Assembly: GCA_048465415.1 (NCBI GenBank)
Contig: DBFWLO010000016.1
Location: 1-52,074, forward strand
Direction of reading: 5' to 3'
Source of the DNA: Scatosoma sp048465415
GTDB taxonomy: Bacteria > Bacillota > Clostridia > Christensenellales > Borkfalkiaceae
Length of the DNA: 52,074 nt
Shown here: positions 7,852 to 16,460 of the stretch, in pieces
How positions within the stretch are numbered: the stretch's first letter is position 1
Layout: each line of letters opens with the position of its first letter
Program-made: the position numbers and the translations under genes
The notes under the pieces: model-generated
Told to the model about the DNA's origin: nothing
The model's database searches: none
What the model saw: only the letters and a program-made list of their open reading frames with translations

Positions 7852-8961
7852 ATGCGGAAGAAGTTTTTTGATGTATTGCTGGCATTAGTGATGACGCTGT
7901 CTATCGGGCTTGTCTGTCTTGCAGGCTGCGGAGACACGGGGGACGATTCCGAGGATACCTCCGACAGCTATACCGTCACGTTCGATGTCAATTATGAGGG
8001 CGGAGAAAATATAACGCAGTCGGTGAAAGCGGGCAAAACGGCCACGGCTCCGGAGGTCGAACGCAGCGGCTTCGAGCTTTTGGGCTGGTATACGGACGAA
8101 GAATTATTAAACCGGTATGCCTTTGGCGCGGTTACGGAGGATATTACGGTATATGCGGATTGGAAAGATTTAAGTAAGACGTATTATACGGTAACTTACA
8201 ATTACAACAACGGCGAGGAAGCGTTTATGCGAGAGCTGGAAGAAAATACACGCGTAATCGAACCCGCAGCGCCCGAACGGGAGGGTTATGTGTTTTACGG
8301 CTGGTATTCGGACAAAGCCTTTGCTGGAAAATACGTGTTCGGGCATAAAATCGAAGCGAACGTAACGCTGTATGCGCGTTGGGCGACGCTTACCACATTC
8401 GAAGCGGAGGACGTGAACTTTCAGGGTATGTGGGGGCCTGTCTATTCGGGAACGGTCACGGGTACCGACTTCATCGTTTATGACCGCCGCGGCAACGGAG
8501 CAAGTAACGGATACTATGTAATGGGACAGTACGCGAAGGACGGAGACTCGGGCTATCAGACGACGCTGGAATTTCATATCGATGCGACGGAAGAGACGAG
8601 CGACGCGACGATTTATCTGCGTCTGTCGGCGGCTTACGGAGGGTTTACGCTCAACGGAGACGCTTATCGGGTGTCCGTGAACGGTACGGTTTACGGCTAC
8701 AATGACATCACCTTTGCAAGCGCGGCTCAGGGCGTAGATAGCTATTCAGCTTATCTTCCGTTTGAAGATTATCTCATTTCTTCCAAAGTGAGCCTCGTGA
8801 AGGGCGAGAACGTCATAAAACTTGTCGTCAACAATTCCACGACTATGGGCGGAACGACAAAAGCCTTTGCGCCCTGCGTGGACTGCATTAAGATCGCGAC
8901 GGCGGACGGAACGCTTTCCTGGGGCGAAGGCTATCCCGTTTCGGGAAATTATGACGAATAA
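7852..8961 (+). CDS. Surface lipoprotein with two InlB repeats and a CBM-like domain
   Basis: 369 residues. The signal ends in a clear lipobox, LAGC (C26). Two InlB/Flg_new-type repeats follow (about 40-105 and 110-178), each with the SGFELLGWY or EGYVFYGWY pattern and ending in VYADW or LYARW. The C-terminal part (about 182-369) opens with TFEAEDVNFQG and looks like a CBM6/CBM35-type beta-sandwich. It probably binds a surface or extracellular glycan and presents or docks for the GH3 enzymes encoded next. The start has an AAGGAG site. First gene of a three-gene operon ending at 15984. Confidence 0.8.
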   Translation: MRKKFFDVLLALVMTLSIGLVCLAGCGDTGDDSEDTSDSYTVTFDVNYEGGENITQSVKAGKTATAPEVERSGFELLGWYTDEELLNRYAFGAVTEDITVYADWKDLSKTYYTVTYNYNNGEEAFMRELEENTRVIEPAAPEREGYVFYGWYSDKAFAGKYVFGHKIEANVTLYARWATLTTFEAEDVNFQGMWGPVYSGTVTGTDFIVYDRRGNGASNGYYVMGQYAKDGDSGYQTTLEFHIDATEETSDATIYLRLSAAYGGFTLNGDAYRVSVNGTVYGYNDITFASAAQGVDSYSAYLPFEDYLISSKVSLVKGENVIKLVVNNSTTMGGTTKAFAPCVDCIKIATADGTLSWGEGYPVSGNYDE

Positions 8962-8986
8962 GAGCTTCTGAATAAGGGAATTTATT

Positions 8987-11962
8987 ATGAAAAAATGGCT
9001 TTCATTCAAGAGTATAAAGGCGTGGTTCATTTCAGCGGTGACCTTTGCGGTGCTGGTGATCGTCGTGGACGTTCTGGCCTTCGGGGTATTTTATAAACCA
9101 ATCGTCATGGCTCTCGGCTCGGAACGCCCCGTTTACGGAGACGACGTGGATTCCCCCTACGTGCCGGAAGCGCAGAGCAAGCGGGAAGCTTATGATCTTG
9201 CAAACACCTATAACGAATGGTTTTGCGAAGAAGGCTCCGTGTTGTTAAAGAACGCTAATAATACCCTTCCCCTTGCGGAAGGGAGTAAGGTGAGCGTGTT
9301 CGGAAAGAACTCTGTAAACCTCGTTTACGGGGGAACGGGTTCCGGCGCGGGAAACCTTTCGGACGCAAAGACGCTGTATAAAAGCCTGGAAGCCGCGGGA
9401 TTCGAATATAACCCGACTTTGAAGAGCTTTTATGAAGATAACTCCAAATCGGGGAGCGGCAGGGGTGAAAATTCGGACGATCTGGACAACGGCGAAGAGG
9501 TCGTGATGAGTACGGGCGAAACGCCGTACGACTCCTATGTGTCCCACAATATAACGGCGTCGTATGCGGGTTATTCCGACGCGGCCATCGTCGTATTTTC
9601 CCGCGCGGGCGGCGAAGGCTTCGATCTTCCGAAATCCTCTTCGGACGATTCCGAGAGGCACTATCTCGAACTCGACACCAACGAACAGGAGCTGTTGAAA
9701 CGGGTGACGGACAACTTTGAAAAAGTAGTGGTCGTCATCAACAGTTCGCACGCGATGGAGCTGGGTTTCGTGGAAGAGGATACATACGGAAACATTGACG
9801 CCTGCCTTTGGATCGGTGCGCCGGGCGCTTCGGGAATCATGGCTCTTGGCAGAATTTTAAGCGGAGAAGTCAATCCTTCCGGGCATACCGCGGACACGTA
9901 CGCGGCCGATTTCACGAAGGATCCGTCCTATAATAATTTCGGTTATACGACTAATATTTACGATAAGAAGGACTCCTCGGACAGATCCTATTGGTTCAGT
10001 CAGTACGAGGAAGGCATCTATGTCGGCTATCGCTATTACGAAACGGCGTGGTATGAAGCGGAACAGGAAAATTACGCGGGCTTTGATTACGATTCCGCGG
10101 TCGTCTATCCCTTCGGCTACGGCTTGTCCTATACTTCGTTTTCGTGGGAAATCGTAGACGATTCTTCTTTGAACGGTACGCAGATTTCGGCGGACGGCGA
10201 ATATACCGTCACGGTAAAGGTGACGAATACGGGCCGTTACCCCGGCAAGGACGTCGTCCAGATGTATTGCAGTGCGCCCCATACGAAAGGCGGAATCGAA
10301 AAGGCGTATAAGGTATTGTGCGGCTTTGAAAAGACGCCCGAGCTCTACCCCGCGTCGGAGAACGCGGCGCATCCCGAAGATGCGGCGAGCGGAAAGGATA
10401 AGCCGAATTCCTGTGAAATCACGCTCGCCTTTACTCCCTATGATGCGGCGTCTTACGACTATTCGGACGCGAACGAAAACGACTTTATCGGTTACGAGCT
10501 GGATAGCGGAAATTATACGATGTTCGTTTCCCGCGACGCGCACGACGATTTTGCGGAAATTCCGTTTACGGTCGGCGCGGAGGGAATCCGTTATGAAAAT
10601 GATCCAGTTACGGATACCAAAGTGGAAAACCTTTTCTCCGACGCGGAGGAGGGGCTGGTCACGGAGAGACTGTCCCGTTCCGATTTTGCGGGAACATGGC
10701 CTCGGAGGGCGACTGATACGGACAAGGCCGCTTCTGACAGCCTCATATCGGCGCTGACGTCGACGAAGAGCAACAATCCCGAATCGGATTCCTATACCCT
10801 TCCCGAACAGGGCGTCGTTTACGAAACGCCGTTGATGCTCCGCGATTTGCTCTACGACAAAGACGGGAATTTCGTCGGTAGGGTAAGTTACGGCGACGAA
10901 CGATGGGAGAGGCTTTTGAATCAGCTCACCGTATCCGACCTCGGAAATTTGTTTAACGACGGGTGTTTTCATAGCGTGGCGTTACTCGGAATCGGAAAGC
11001 CGTTGACGATAGACACGGACGGTCCCTCGGGCTTTACGAATTTCATTCAGAAAGACCTCGTGACGGATACCTGCGTATATTGCAGCGAAGTGGTACTTTC
11101 GAGCAGTTGGAACAAAGAGGTTCTCTATCAAATGGGTTCGTCCATCGGGGACGAAGGGATTTGGGGAAATATGGAGTCGGGCGGATATCCCTACTCCGGT
11201 CTGTACGCTCCCGGCGCGAATATTCACAGAAGTCCTTTCGGCGGGCGCAACGGGGAATATTTTTCGGAAGACAGCTATCTGACGGGTATCTGCGCGGCGC
11301 AAGAAATCAAAGGCGCGGCGGATAAGGGCGTGTATATGACGATAAAGCACTTTGCCGTAAACGAGCAGGAGACGAAGCGTTCCGTCTCGGGACTCGTGAA
11401 TTGGCTGGATGAACAGTGTTTGAGAGAGCTGTATCTGAAAGCGTTTGAAATCGCCGTGAAGGAGAGCGGCGGCAAGGCGAGCGCGGTCATGAGCTCGTTC
11501 ACGAGAATCGGAACGACTTGGGCTGGCGGCGACTATCGCCTTCTGACCACGGTTCTGCGGGAGGAATGGGGCTTCAAGGGCTTTGTCATTTCCGATTTCA
11601 ATACGAATTATTATATGAACTGCAAGCAGATGGCGTACGCGGGCGGCGATCTCAACCTTTCGAGCACGCGCTTCTGGAACAGCGCGGAAAACGCGAGCAG
11701 CGCCGCGGACGTGACGGTGCTTCGGAAAGCGGCGAAAAATATTCTGTATACCGTCGTGAACTCCAATGCGATGAACGGAGAAATTATCGGCTATAAAATG
11801 CCGATATGGCAGGTAATTGCCATTACGGTGGAGAGCGTTCTCGGCGCAGCCGCGGTCGGCATGGGTATCTTTGTGTTCGTGCGCGCCGCGAGAAAGCTGA
11901 AAAACAAATCAGACTCGTCCGATCAGGCGTCGGACGACGGAGATGTTTCGGCGCAGGGATAA
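8987..11962 (+). CDS. Exported GH3 glycoside hydrolase, reversed domain order, anchored at both ends
   Basis: 991 residues. A transmembrane segment at about 12-36 is followed by the GH3 C-terminal alpha/beta domain (about 60-380, with SRAGGEGFDLP and ILSGEVNPSG), a fibronectin-III-like domain (about 385-540, just after YPFGYGLSY), the GH3 TIM barrel (about 640-900, nucleophile D870 in VISDF), and a second transmembrane segment (about 939-965) with a charged cytoplasmic tail. The order C-domain, FnIII, barrel is the reverse of most GH3 enzymes and is known from some ruminal clostridial beta-glucosidases. The enzyme should act outside, tethered at both ends. Substrate is likely a beta-linked glucoside or xyloside, but unproven. 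Confidence 0.88.
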   Translation: MKKWLSFKSIKAWFISAVTFAVLVIVVDVLAFGVFYKPIVMALGSERPVYGDDVDSPYVPEAQSKREAYDLANTYNEWFCEEGSVLLKNANNTLPLAEGSKVSVFGKNSVNLVYGGTGSGAGNLSDAKTLYKSLEAAGFEYNPTLKSFYEDNSKSGSGRGENSDDLDNGEEVVMSTGETPYDSYVSHNITASYAGYSDAAIVVFSRAGGEGFDLPKSSSDDSERHYLELDTNEQELLKRVTDNFEKVVVVINSSHAMELGFVEEDTYGNIDACLWIGAPGASGIMALGRILSGEVNPSGHTADTYAADFTKDPSYNNFGYTTNIYDKKDSSDRSYWFSQYEEGIYVGYRYYETAWYEAEQENYAGFDYDSAVVYPFGYGLSYTSFSWEIVDDSSLNGTQISADGEYTVTVKVTNTGRYPGKDVVQMYCSAPHTKGGIEKAYKVLCGFEKTPELYPASENAAHPEDAASGKDKPNSCEITLAFTPYDAASYDYSDANENDFIGYELDSGNYTMFVSRDAHDDFAEIPFTVGAEGIRYENDPVTDTKVENLFSDAEEGLVTERLSRSDFAGTWPRRATDTDKAASDSLISALTSTKSNNPESDSYTLPEQGVVYETPLMLRDLLYDKDGNFVGRVSYGDERWERLLNQLTVSDLGNLFNDGCFHSVALLGIGKPLTIDTDGPSGFTNFIQKDLVTDTCVYCSEVVLSSSWNKEVLYQMGSSIGDEGIWGNMESGGYPYSGLYAPGANIHRSPFGGRNGEYFSEDSYLTGICAAQEIKGAADKGVYMTIKHFAVNEQETKRSVSGLVNWLDEQCLRELYLKAFEIAVKESGGKASAVMSSFTRIGTTWAGGDYRLLTTVLREEWGFKGFVISDFNTNYYMNCKQMAYAGGDLNLSSTRFWNSAENASSAADVTVLRKAAKNILYTVVNSNAMNGEIIGYKMPIWQVIAITVESVLGAAAVGMGIFVFVRAARKLKNKSDSSDQASDDGDVSAQG

Positions 11963-12059
11963 TCCCCAGCGCAGGAGCGGCGGAAAGAATTTCCGCGGAA
12001 AATCAATCGGATTCAATCAACGCATGTTGAAAGAATAAAATAAATCCGGGAGGAAAAGT

Positions 12060-15000
12060 ATGTCAAAAACACAAAGCAAGAAGTTCAGGTCAGTACCCGT
12101 TTTAGCGGCGGCGCTGTCCCTGGCCGCCTGCGTGGCGGGAACGTCCGTGATGAACGATTACGTTTCGGCATTTGCCGAATCGTCGTCGGGCATCAGGAAG
12201 ATTTCGGCCGATTATGCGTCTTACGAAGAGACACTTCGGGCAGGCGAAGACCTCAACGTCGAATTGCAAAGCGAAGGGAGCGTATTGTTGAAGAACGATA
12301 ACAACGCGCTGCCCCTTGCGGCGTCGGAAAGAAAAGTCACCCTTTTCGGCATTTGTAGCAGCAACATTGTCACGGGCGGCGGCGGTTCCGGCGGCGGGAC
12401 GGTGACCGACAAGATGAACGATTACGATTTACACGAAGGGCTGGAAAAGGCCGGCTTTGAGACGAATAAAGCGGTCAAGGCATTCTATGACGCGCAGCCG
12501 TACAGTGGCGGCAGCGGCACGGTCGGCGGCTCGACGGGCGAAGTGGATCAGACTGACCTCAATGGCTTGAAGGCTTATGAGGATTCGTTTAAGCTGTATA
12601 AAGATGCGGCAATCGTCGTCATCGGCCGTACGGGCGGCGAAATGAGCGACCGTCCCAGAAGCGGGTACGATACGACGAAAAGTGACACTGTCGGCAAACA
12701 CTATTTGGAGCTTTGCGATAACGAAAAAGCGTTAATCGATTATGTGACGCAGCACTTTGAAAAGGTGGTCGTACTCATCAACAGCTCCAACGTCATGGAA
12801 CTCGGCTGGCTCGAAGACAACGAAAAAGTGGACGGTATTCTCTGGATAGGCGGTACGGGTACGACGGGCACGGTCGGCGTAGGAAAGATTTTAAGCGGCG
12901 AAGTAAATCCTTCGGGCAAACTCGTGGATATTTACATGGCGGATTTGAAGAAAGATCCCACCTGGTTCACTTCGGGCGATTTGAAGCATATCGACGGCGG
13001 AACAAGCGCCATGTATACGTCGGAGGGATTGTATGCTCCCTCCAATACGCAATATGAACAGTATAACGCGTTGATGTATAAAGAGGGAATTTACATGGGC
13101 TACCGTTTTTACGAAACGGCGGCTGCGGAGGGATATTTTGCCGAAGGCAAATACGACGCTAAAATCGGCACGATTCCCGAGAAGAATGCCGGCGACGCTT
13201 ATTATAACAGAGATACGGGCGTCGTCTATCCGTTCGGCTACGGCATGAGCTATACGAACTTCGAGTGGAGCGATTATACGGTAGCTATTCCCGAAGATCC
13301 GGACGGAGACGTAAAAGTGACGGTAACGGTGACGAACAAGGGCGACGTCGCGGGCAAGGACGTAGTGCAGGTGTACGCGCATTCTCCTTATATCGAAGGC
13401 GAAATCGAGAAATCGGAAGTAGACCTCGTCGCGTTTGACAAGACAGACCTTCTCGAACCGAACGAATCCCAGACACTCACTATTACCTTTGCATACAGCG
13501 AGCTGGCGCAGTTCGATTCCGAAGACGCGAACCATAATCATAAGTCCGTGTATGAAATCGACGGAAACGCAGACGAGATGTATAACCTTACGCTTCGCAC
13601 GGATTCCCATACCGTCAAGAAAGACGCGGAAGGGCAGCCTCTCAAATACGAATGGAGCGTAACCAACGATATTTGCTACGAATACTCCGTGGACGGAAAA
13701 CTGATGACGGCGGCGGGCGCAAAGAATTCGGGGACGAAAGTTGCCGCGATGTTCTCCCGGGACGATATTTATAATTCCCTCCTCGGAAAAAATGCCGCCG
13801 ACATGGGCTTTGTGACGCGTGCGGACGGTAAATTCGGGCTTCCGACTGCGGCGAGCCGGAGCGATTTGACTTTCGACAAGAAGTATCTCGAATACATGGA
13901 TTTGACGAACGAGTTTACTCCCGACGAAGATTACGCGGCGGACGGCAGCGTGAATACGGCAATCGGCGCGGAGAAGTGGGTGCGCGAAAGCAAACCTGCG
14001 AGCTGGACGCAGGCCGCCAAAACGGAGGCGGGGCTTGACGTGAGCACGCTTGCCGGAAAGAACTATACGGGGCCTACATACAATGCGGAGACAAAGACCT
14101 GGACGGAAGCGACGGACGAGGACACGAAGGCTTGGGAAGAATTCCTCAATAAGATGAGCTGGGACGACCTTGTCACGCTCGTCAGCGACGGCCAGAACGG
14201 AGCGGTAGCGCTCGAATCCATCAATCTTCCCAACGCGGATTACAACGACGGCCCCGGACAGTTGAAGGGCGGCGGAAACAGCACAAAGACGGGCGACTAC
14301 GGCACGTACTATGTCAGCCATGTGGTCATCGCCTCTACCTGGAACACGGATCTGGCGGAAAAACAGGGCCAGATTATCGGAAACGAATCTCTCTATCTGG
14401 GGACGGAAGGCTGGTGGGGCCCCGGTGCCAACATTCACCGTACTCCTTTCGGCGGCAGAAACTTCGAGTACTATTCTCAGGACGGACTGCAAGGCGGAAA
14501 GATTGCGGCATCGGTCATGAAGGGCGTACAGAAGAAAGGCGTGCAGGTATTTATCAAACACCTCGGCGCGAACGAACAGGAAAGCCTTAGAGGCGAGCCG
14601 AACAGCGTAACGGTTGCTACCGAACAGTCTTTGCGGCAAATCTATTATAAGTGCTTCGAGCTTGCCTTCACGGAAGGCAAATGCAACGGCTCGATGACGT
14701 GTACGACTCGTACGGGCGTCGTGGCTTCCGCGAACAATTATGCGTTCCTTACGGAACTCATTCGCGACGAATGGGGTGCGGGCAACGCGCTCTTCATGGA
14801 AGACGTCGAAGCGGAAAACTGGCATGTGATGGATCATAACCTCCGCGCGGGTAACTCTCTTCCCCTGACGAACAGAACCGGAAAAGTCAGCGGAGCGTGG
14901 GATGCGACGAACAAATACGTAACCGTCAATAAATCCGCTTCCGACAAGACGCAGGTCGTAAGCTATACGCAGTGGTATGCGGTGAGAAGCAATGCACAGC

Positions 15001-15962
15001 GCGTCATTTACAGCACAATCAATTCCAACGCCATGAAGAACGGTTACGATTTGAGCGCGTTTGCGAATAAATCGCTTGCCGATGCGAAGAAGGGCGTGAA
15101 TTATAACGCTTCTATCGGGGCGAACCTTGCGGGCGTGACGATTAAGTCGTATTCACTCGTGGACGGAGTGCTTCCCGAAGGTCTGACGCTTTCCTCCGAC
15201 GGAACGATTTCAGGCAAAGTCACAAATGCGGAAGCAAAGACATATAGCTTTACCGTTCAGATGAATTGCGATCTTTGGGTCACTAAAACGGCGGACTTCT
15301 CTATTACCGTAAAGGAAGCGTTGGCAATCGACGAATCGACTTTGGCAAGTCTGACGGCGGGTACGGATTCCGAATTTCAGGTGGCGGCGGATATCAATGC
15401 GGCGAATTATGACGAAGTTGTGTACGCAGTGACATCGGGCGCATTGCCGCAAGGCATGCAAATTAATTCCGAAGGTTTGGTGTACGGTACGCCTACGGCG
15501 GCGGGAGATTATACCTTTACGGTACAGGTTATAGCGACCAAGACGGAAGGCGAAGGTACCACTGCGACGGTTACTAAGGATGTACTGACTCGTGAATTTA
15601 CAGTGACGGTGGCATCGGAAAAGTTCACTTATACCGTAACGTTTAATACGCAGGGAGGTAGTGCGGTAAGCGCCCAATCGATAGCGGCGGGCGAAAAAGT
15701 TACCATTCCTACGGTTCCGACCAAAGACGATTATGAATTCGGGGGCTGGTACTACGACGAAGCGTGTACTGCCGTAGCGGATTTGGGCAACGCGGTGAAC
15801 TCGGATATTACCGTATATGCGAAGTGGATAGCTCTTTCGGCCAAGACGAACTCGAAGGGCGGATGCGGTTCCGCTTTGAATGGCGGGGCGCTCGCTTTGG
15901 CGGGAACGTTGGCAATCGGCATGGGCGCTGTTTTGCTGCTTCGCAAGAAAAAGGAAAATTGA
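12060..15962 (+). CDS. Giant exported GH3-like protein with Ig, InlB and C-terminal anchor
   Basis: 1300 residues. The signal sequence includes a possible lipobox (SLAAC, C24) and a possible signal-peptidase I site after VSAFA. The GH3 C-domain (about 55-390), FnIII-like domain (400-510) and barrel (about 694-980) follow in the same reversed order as the previous gene, so the two are paralogues. Then come two He_PIG-type Ig domains (about 1012-1085 and 1094-1185), one InlB repeat (1190-1260), and a C-terminal GGCGS motif, hydrophobic helix and LLRKKKEN tail (1267-1300). The nucleophile region reads LFMEDVEAENW (D915) instead of the usual VSDW, so activity may be altered. Ends in a strong terminator. 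Confidence 0.85.
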   Translation: MSKTQSKKFRSVPVLAAALSLAACVAGTSVMNDYVSAFAESSSGIRKISADYASYEETLRAGEDLNVELQSEGSVLLKNDNNALPLAASERKVTLFGICSSNIVTGGGGSGGGTVTDKMNDYDLHEGLEKAGFETNKAVKAFYDAQPYSGGSGTVGGSTGEVDQTDLNGLKAYEDSFKLYKDAAIVVIGRTGGEMSDRPRSGYDTTKSDTVGKHYLELCDNEKALIDYVTQHFEKVVVLINSSNVMELGWLEDNEKVDGILWIGGTGTTGTVGVGKILSGEVNPSGKLVDIYMADLKKDPTWFTSGDLKHIDGGTSAMYTSEGLYAPSNTQYEQYNALMYKEGIYMGYRFYETAAAEGYFAEGKYDAKIGTIPEKNAGDAYYNRDTGVVYPFGYGMSYTNFEWSDYTVAIPEDPDGDVKVTVTVTNKGDVAGKDVVQVYAHSPYIEGEIEKSEVDLVAFDKTDLLEPNESQTLTITFAYSELAQFDSEDANHNHKSVYEIDGNADEMYNLTLRTDSHTVKKDAEGQPLKYEWSVTNDICYEYSVDGKLMTAAGAKNSGTKVAAMFSRDDIYNSLLGKNAADMGFVTRADGKFGLPTAASRSDLTFDKKYLEYMDLTNEFTPDEDYAADGSVNTAIGAEKWVRESKPASWTQAAKTEAGLDVSTLAGKNYTGPTYNAETKTWTEATDEDTKAWEEFLNKMSWDDLVTLVSDGQNGAVALESINLPNADYNDGPGQLKGGGNSTKTGDYGTYYVSHVVIASTWNTDLAEKQGQIIGNESLYLGTEGWWGPGANIHRTPFGGRNFEYYSQDGLQGGKIAASVMKGVQKKGVQVFIKHLGANEQESLRGEPNSVTVATEQSLRQIYYKCFELAFTEGKCNGSMTCTTRTGVVASANNYAFLTELIRDEWGAGNALFMEDVEAENWHVMDHNLRAGNSLPLTNRTGKVSGAWDATNKYVTVNKSASDKTQVVSYTQWYAVRSNAQRVIYSTINSNAMKNGYDLSAFANKSLADAKKGVNYNASIGANLAGVTIKSYSLVDGVLPEGLTLSSDGTISGKVTNAEAKTYSFTVQMNCDLWVTKTADFSITVKEALAIDESTLASLTAGTDSEFQVAADINAANYDEVVYAVTSGALPQGMQINSEGLVYGTPTAAGDYTFTVQVIATKTEGEGTTATVTKDVLTREFTVTVASEKFTYTVTFNTQGGSAVSAQSIAAGEKVTIPTVPTKDDYEFGGWYYDEACTAVADLGNAVNSDITVYAKWIALSAKTNSKGGCGSALNGGALALAGTLAIGMGAVLLLRKKKEN

Positions 15963-15983
15963 CGACTCCTTGGCTTGCATGAA

Positions 15984-16019
15984 AGAGGGGCGCGGTAAAA
16001 CGCGCCCCTCTGTTTTTTT
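15984..16019 (+). terminator. Intrinsic terminator of the GH3 operon
   Basis: A perfect 11-bp GC-rich stem (AGAGGGGCGCG, 15984-15994, pairing with 16001-16011) with a 6-base loop and a run of seven Ts. Confidence 0.92.
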
Positions 16020-16077
16020 CACGGCTTATAAGGTATTGCCGATAAGGACTTTGGGTTTCGTTCATTGCTTTATCCGT

Positions 16078-16148
16078 CCGTTTTTCGCAGAGAGCTCCCT
16101 GTTGGGACTCTTTGCTGCCTTTTGTCCGTCTTAAAATACCGTTTGACA
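16078..16148 (+). promoter_or_regulatory. Phased LytTR-like repeats before the MBOAT operon
   Basis: CCTTTTGTCC (16118-16127) and CCGTTTGACA (16139-16148) start exactly 21 bp apart; CCGTTTTTCG (16078-16087) lies 40 bp further upstream, with a weak match near 16098. They resemble the repeats at 4329 and 7687. Confidence 0.55.
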
Positions 16149-16185
16149 CGCAACTCTTGAATCCCTATGCGTAGAATGATAGAAT
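16143..16185 (+). promoter_or_regulatory. Probable promoter of the MBOAT operon
   Basis: Two readings are possible: TTGACA (16143-16148) with a poor TATGCG -10 at 16166, or TTGAAT (16157-16162), 17 bases, TAGAAT (16180-16185). The second puts the repeat at 16118 about 62 bp before the -10 box, as at the 4440 and 7852 promoters, and gives a very short leader. Confidence 0.45.
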
Positions 16186-16205
16186 ATATTTGCGGGAGGG
16201 GAAAC

Positions 16206-16460
16206 ATGGAGAACGCGGTTATATTTTCTTCGCCGATGCTGCTTTTGATTTTCTTGATTTCTTTTCTGCTGCACGTCTTTGCGGAGCGGACGGATAAAGG
16301 GCGATACTTCTTTTTATTTTGTTCGGTGGCGGTTTTCGTATTCGGAGAAATGTATTCTTTTTTAAGCGGAGCGGAATACTTGGAGATCTGTATTTTCGCG
16401 CTTATCTATTTTTTGACGACGGTTTTCGGCTCTCAATCTTTCGGCGGTAAAAACAAATGA
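16206..16460 (+). CDS. Small membrane protein preceding the MBOAT gene
   Basis: 84 residues from ATG 16206, chosen because a GGGAGGGG site lies five bases upstream; an in-frame ATG at 16167 has none. About three hydrophobic segments are visible (roughly 4-24, 32-46, 55-72). I do not recognise the family. It overlaps the MBOAT start by four bases (ATGA), so the two products are made together. Dlt operons carry a small membrane protein (DltX) in a comparable place, but DltX has one helix and I see no sequence link. A structural or regulatory partner of the MBOAT is the most likely role. Confidence 0.65.
   Translation: MENAVIFSSPMLLLIFLISFLLHVFAERTDKGRYFFLFCSVAVFVFGEMYSFLSGAEYLEICIFALIYFLTTVFGSQSFGGKNK

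Noticed and set aside
12891..14837. A 648-codon open frame on the minus strand opposite the second GH3
   Set aside because: Shadow of the GH3 gene; Arg-, Val- and Phe-rich sequence with no domain. Similar long shadows at 9857-10972, 31263-32585 and 33410-34903 were dropped for the same reason.
16167..16205. Upstream start for the small membrane protein
   Set aside because: No ribosome site before ATG 16167, while GGGAGGGG fits ATG 16206.
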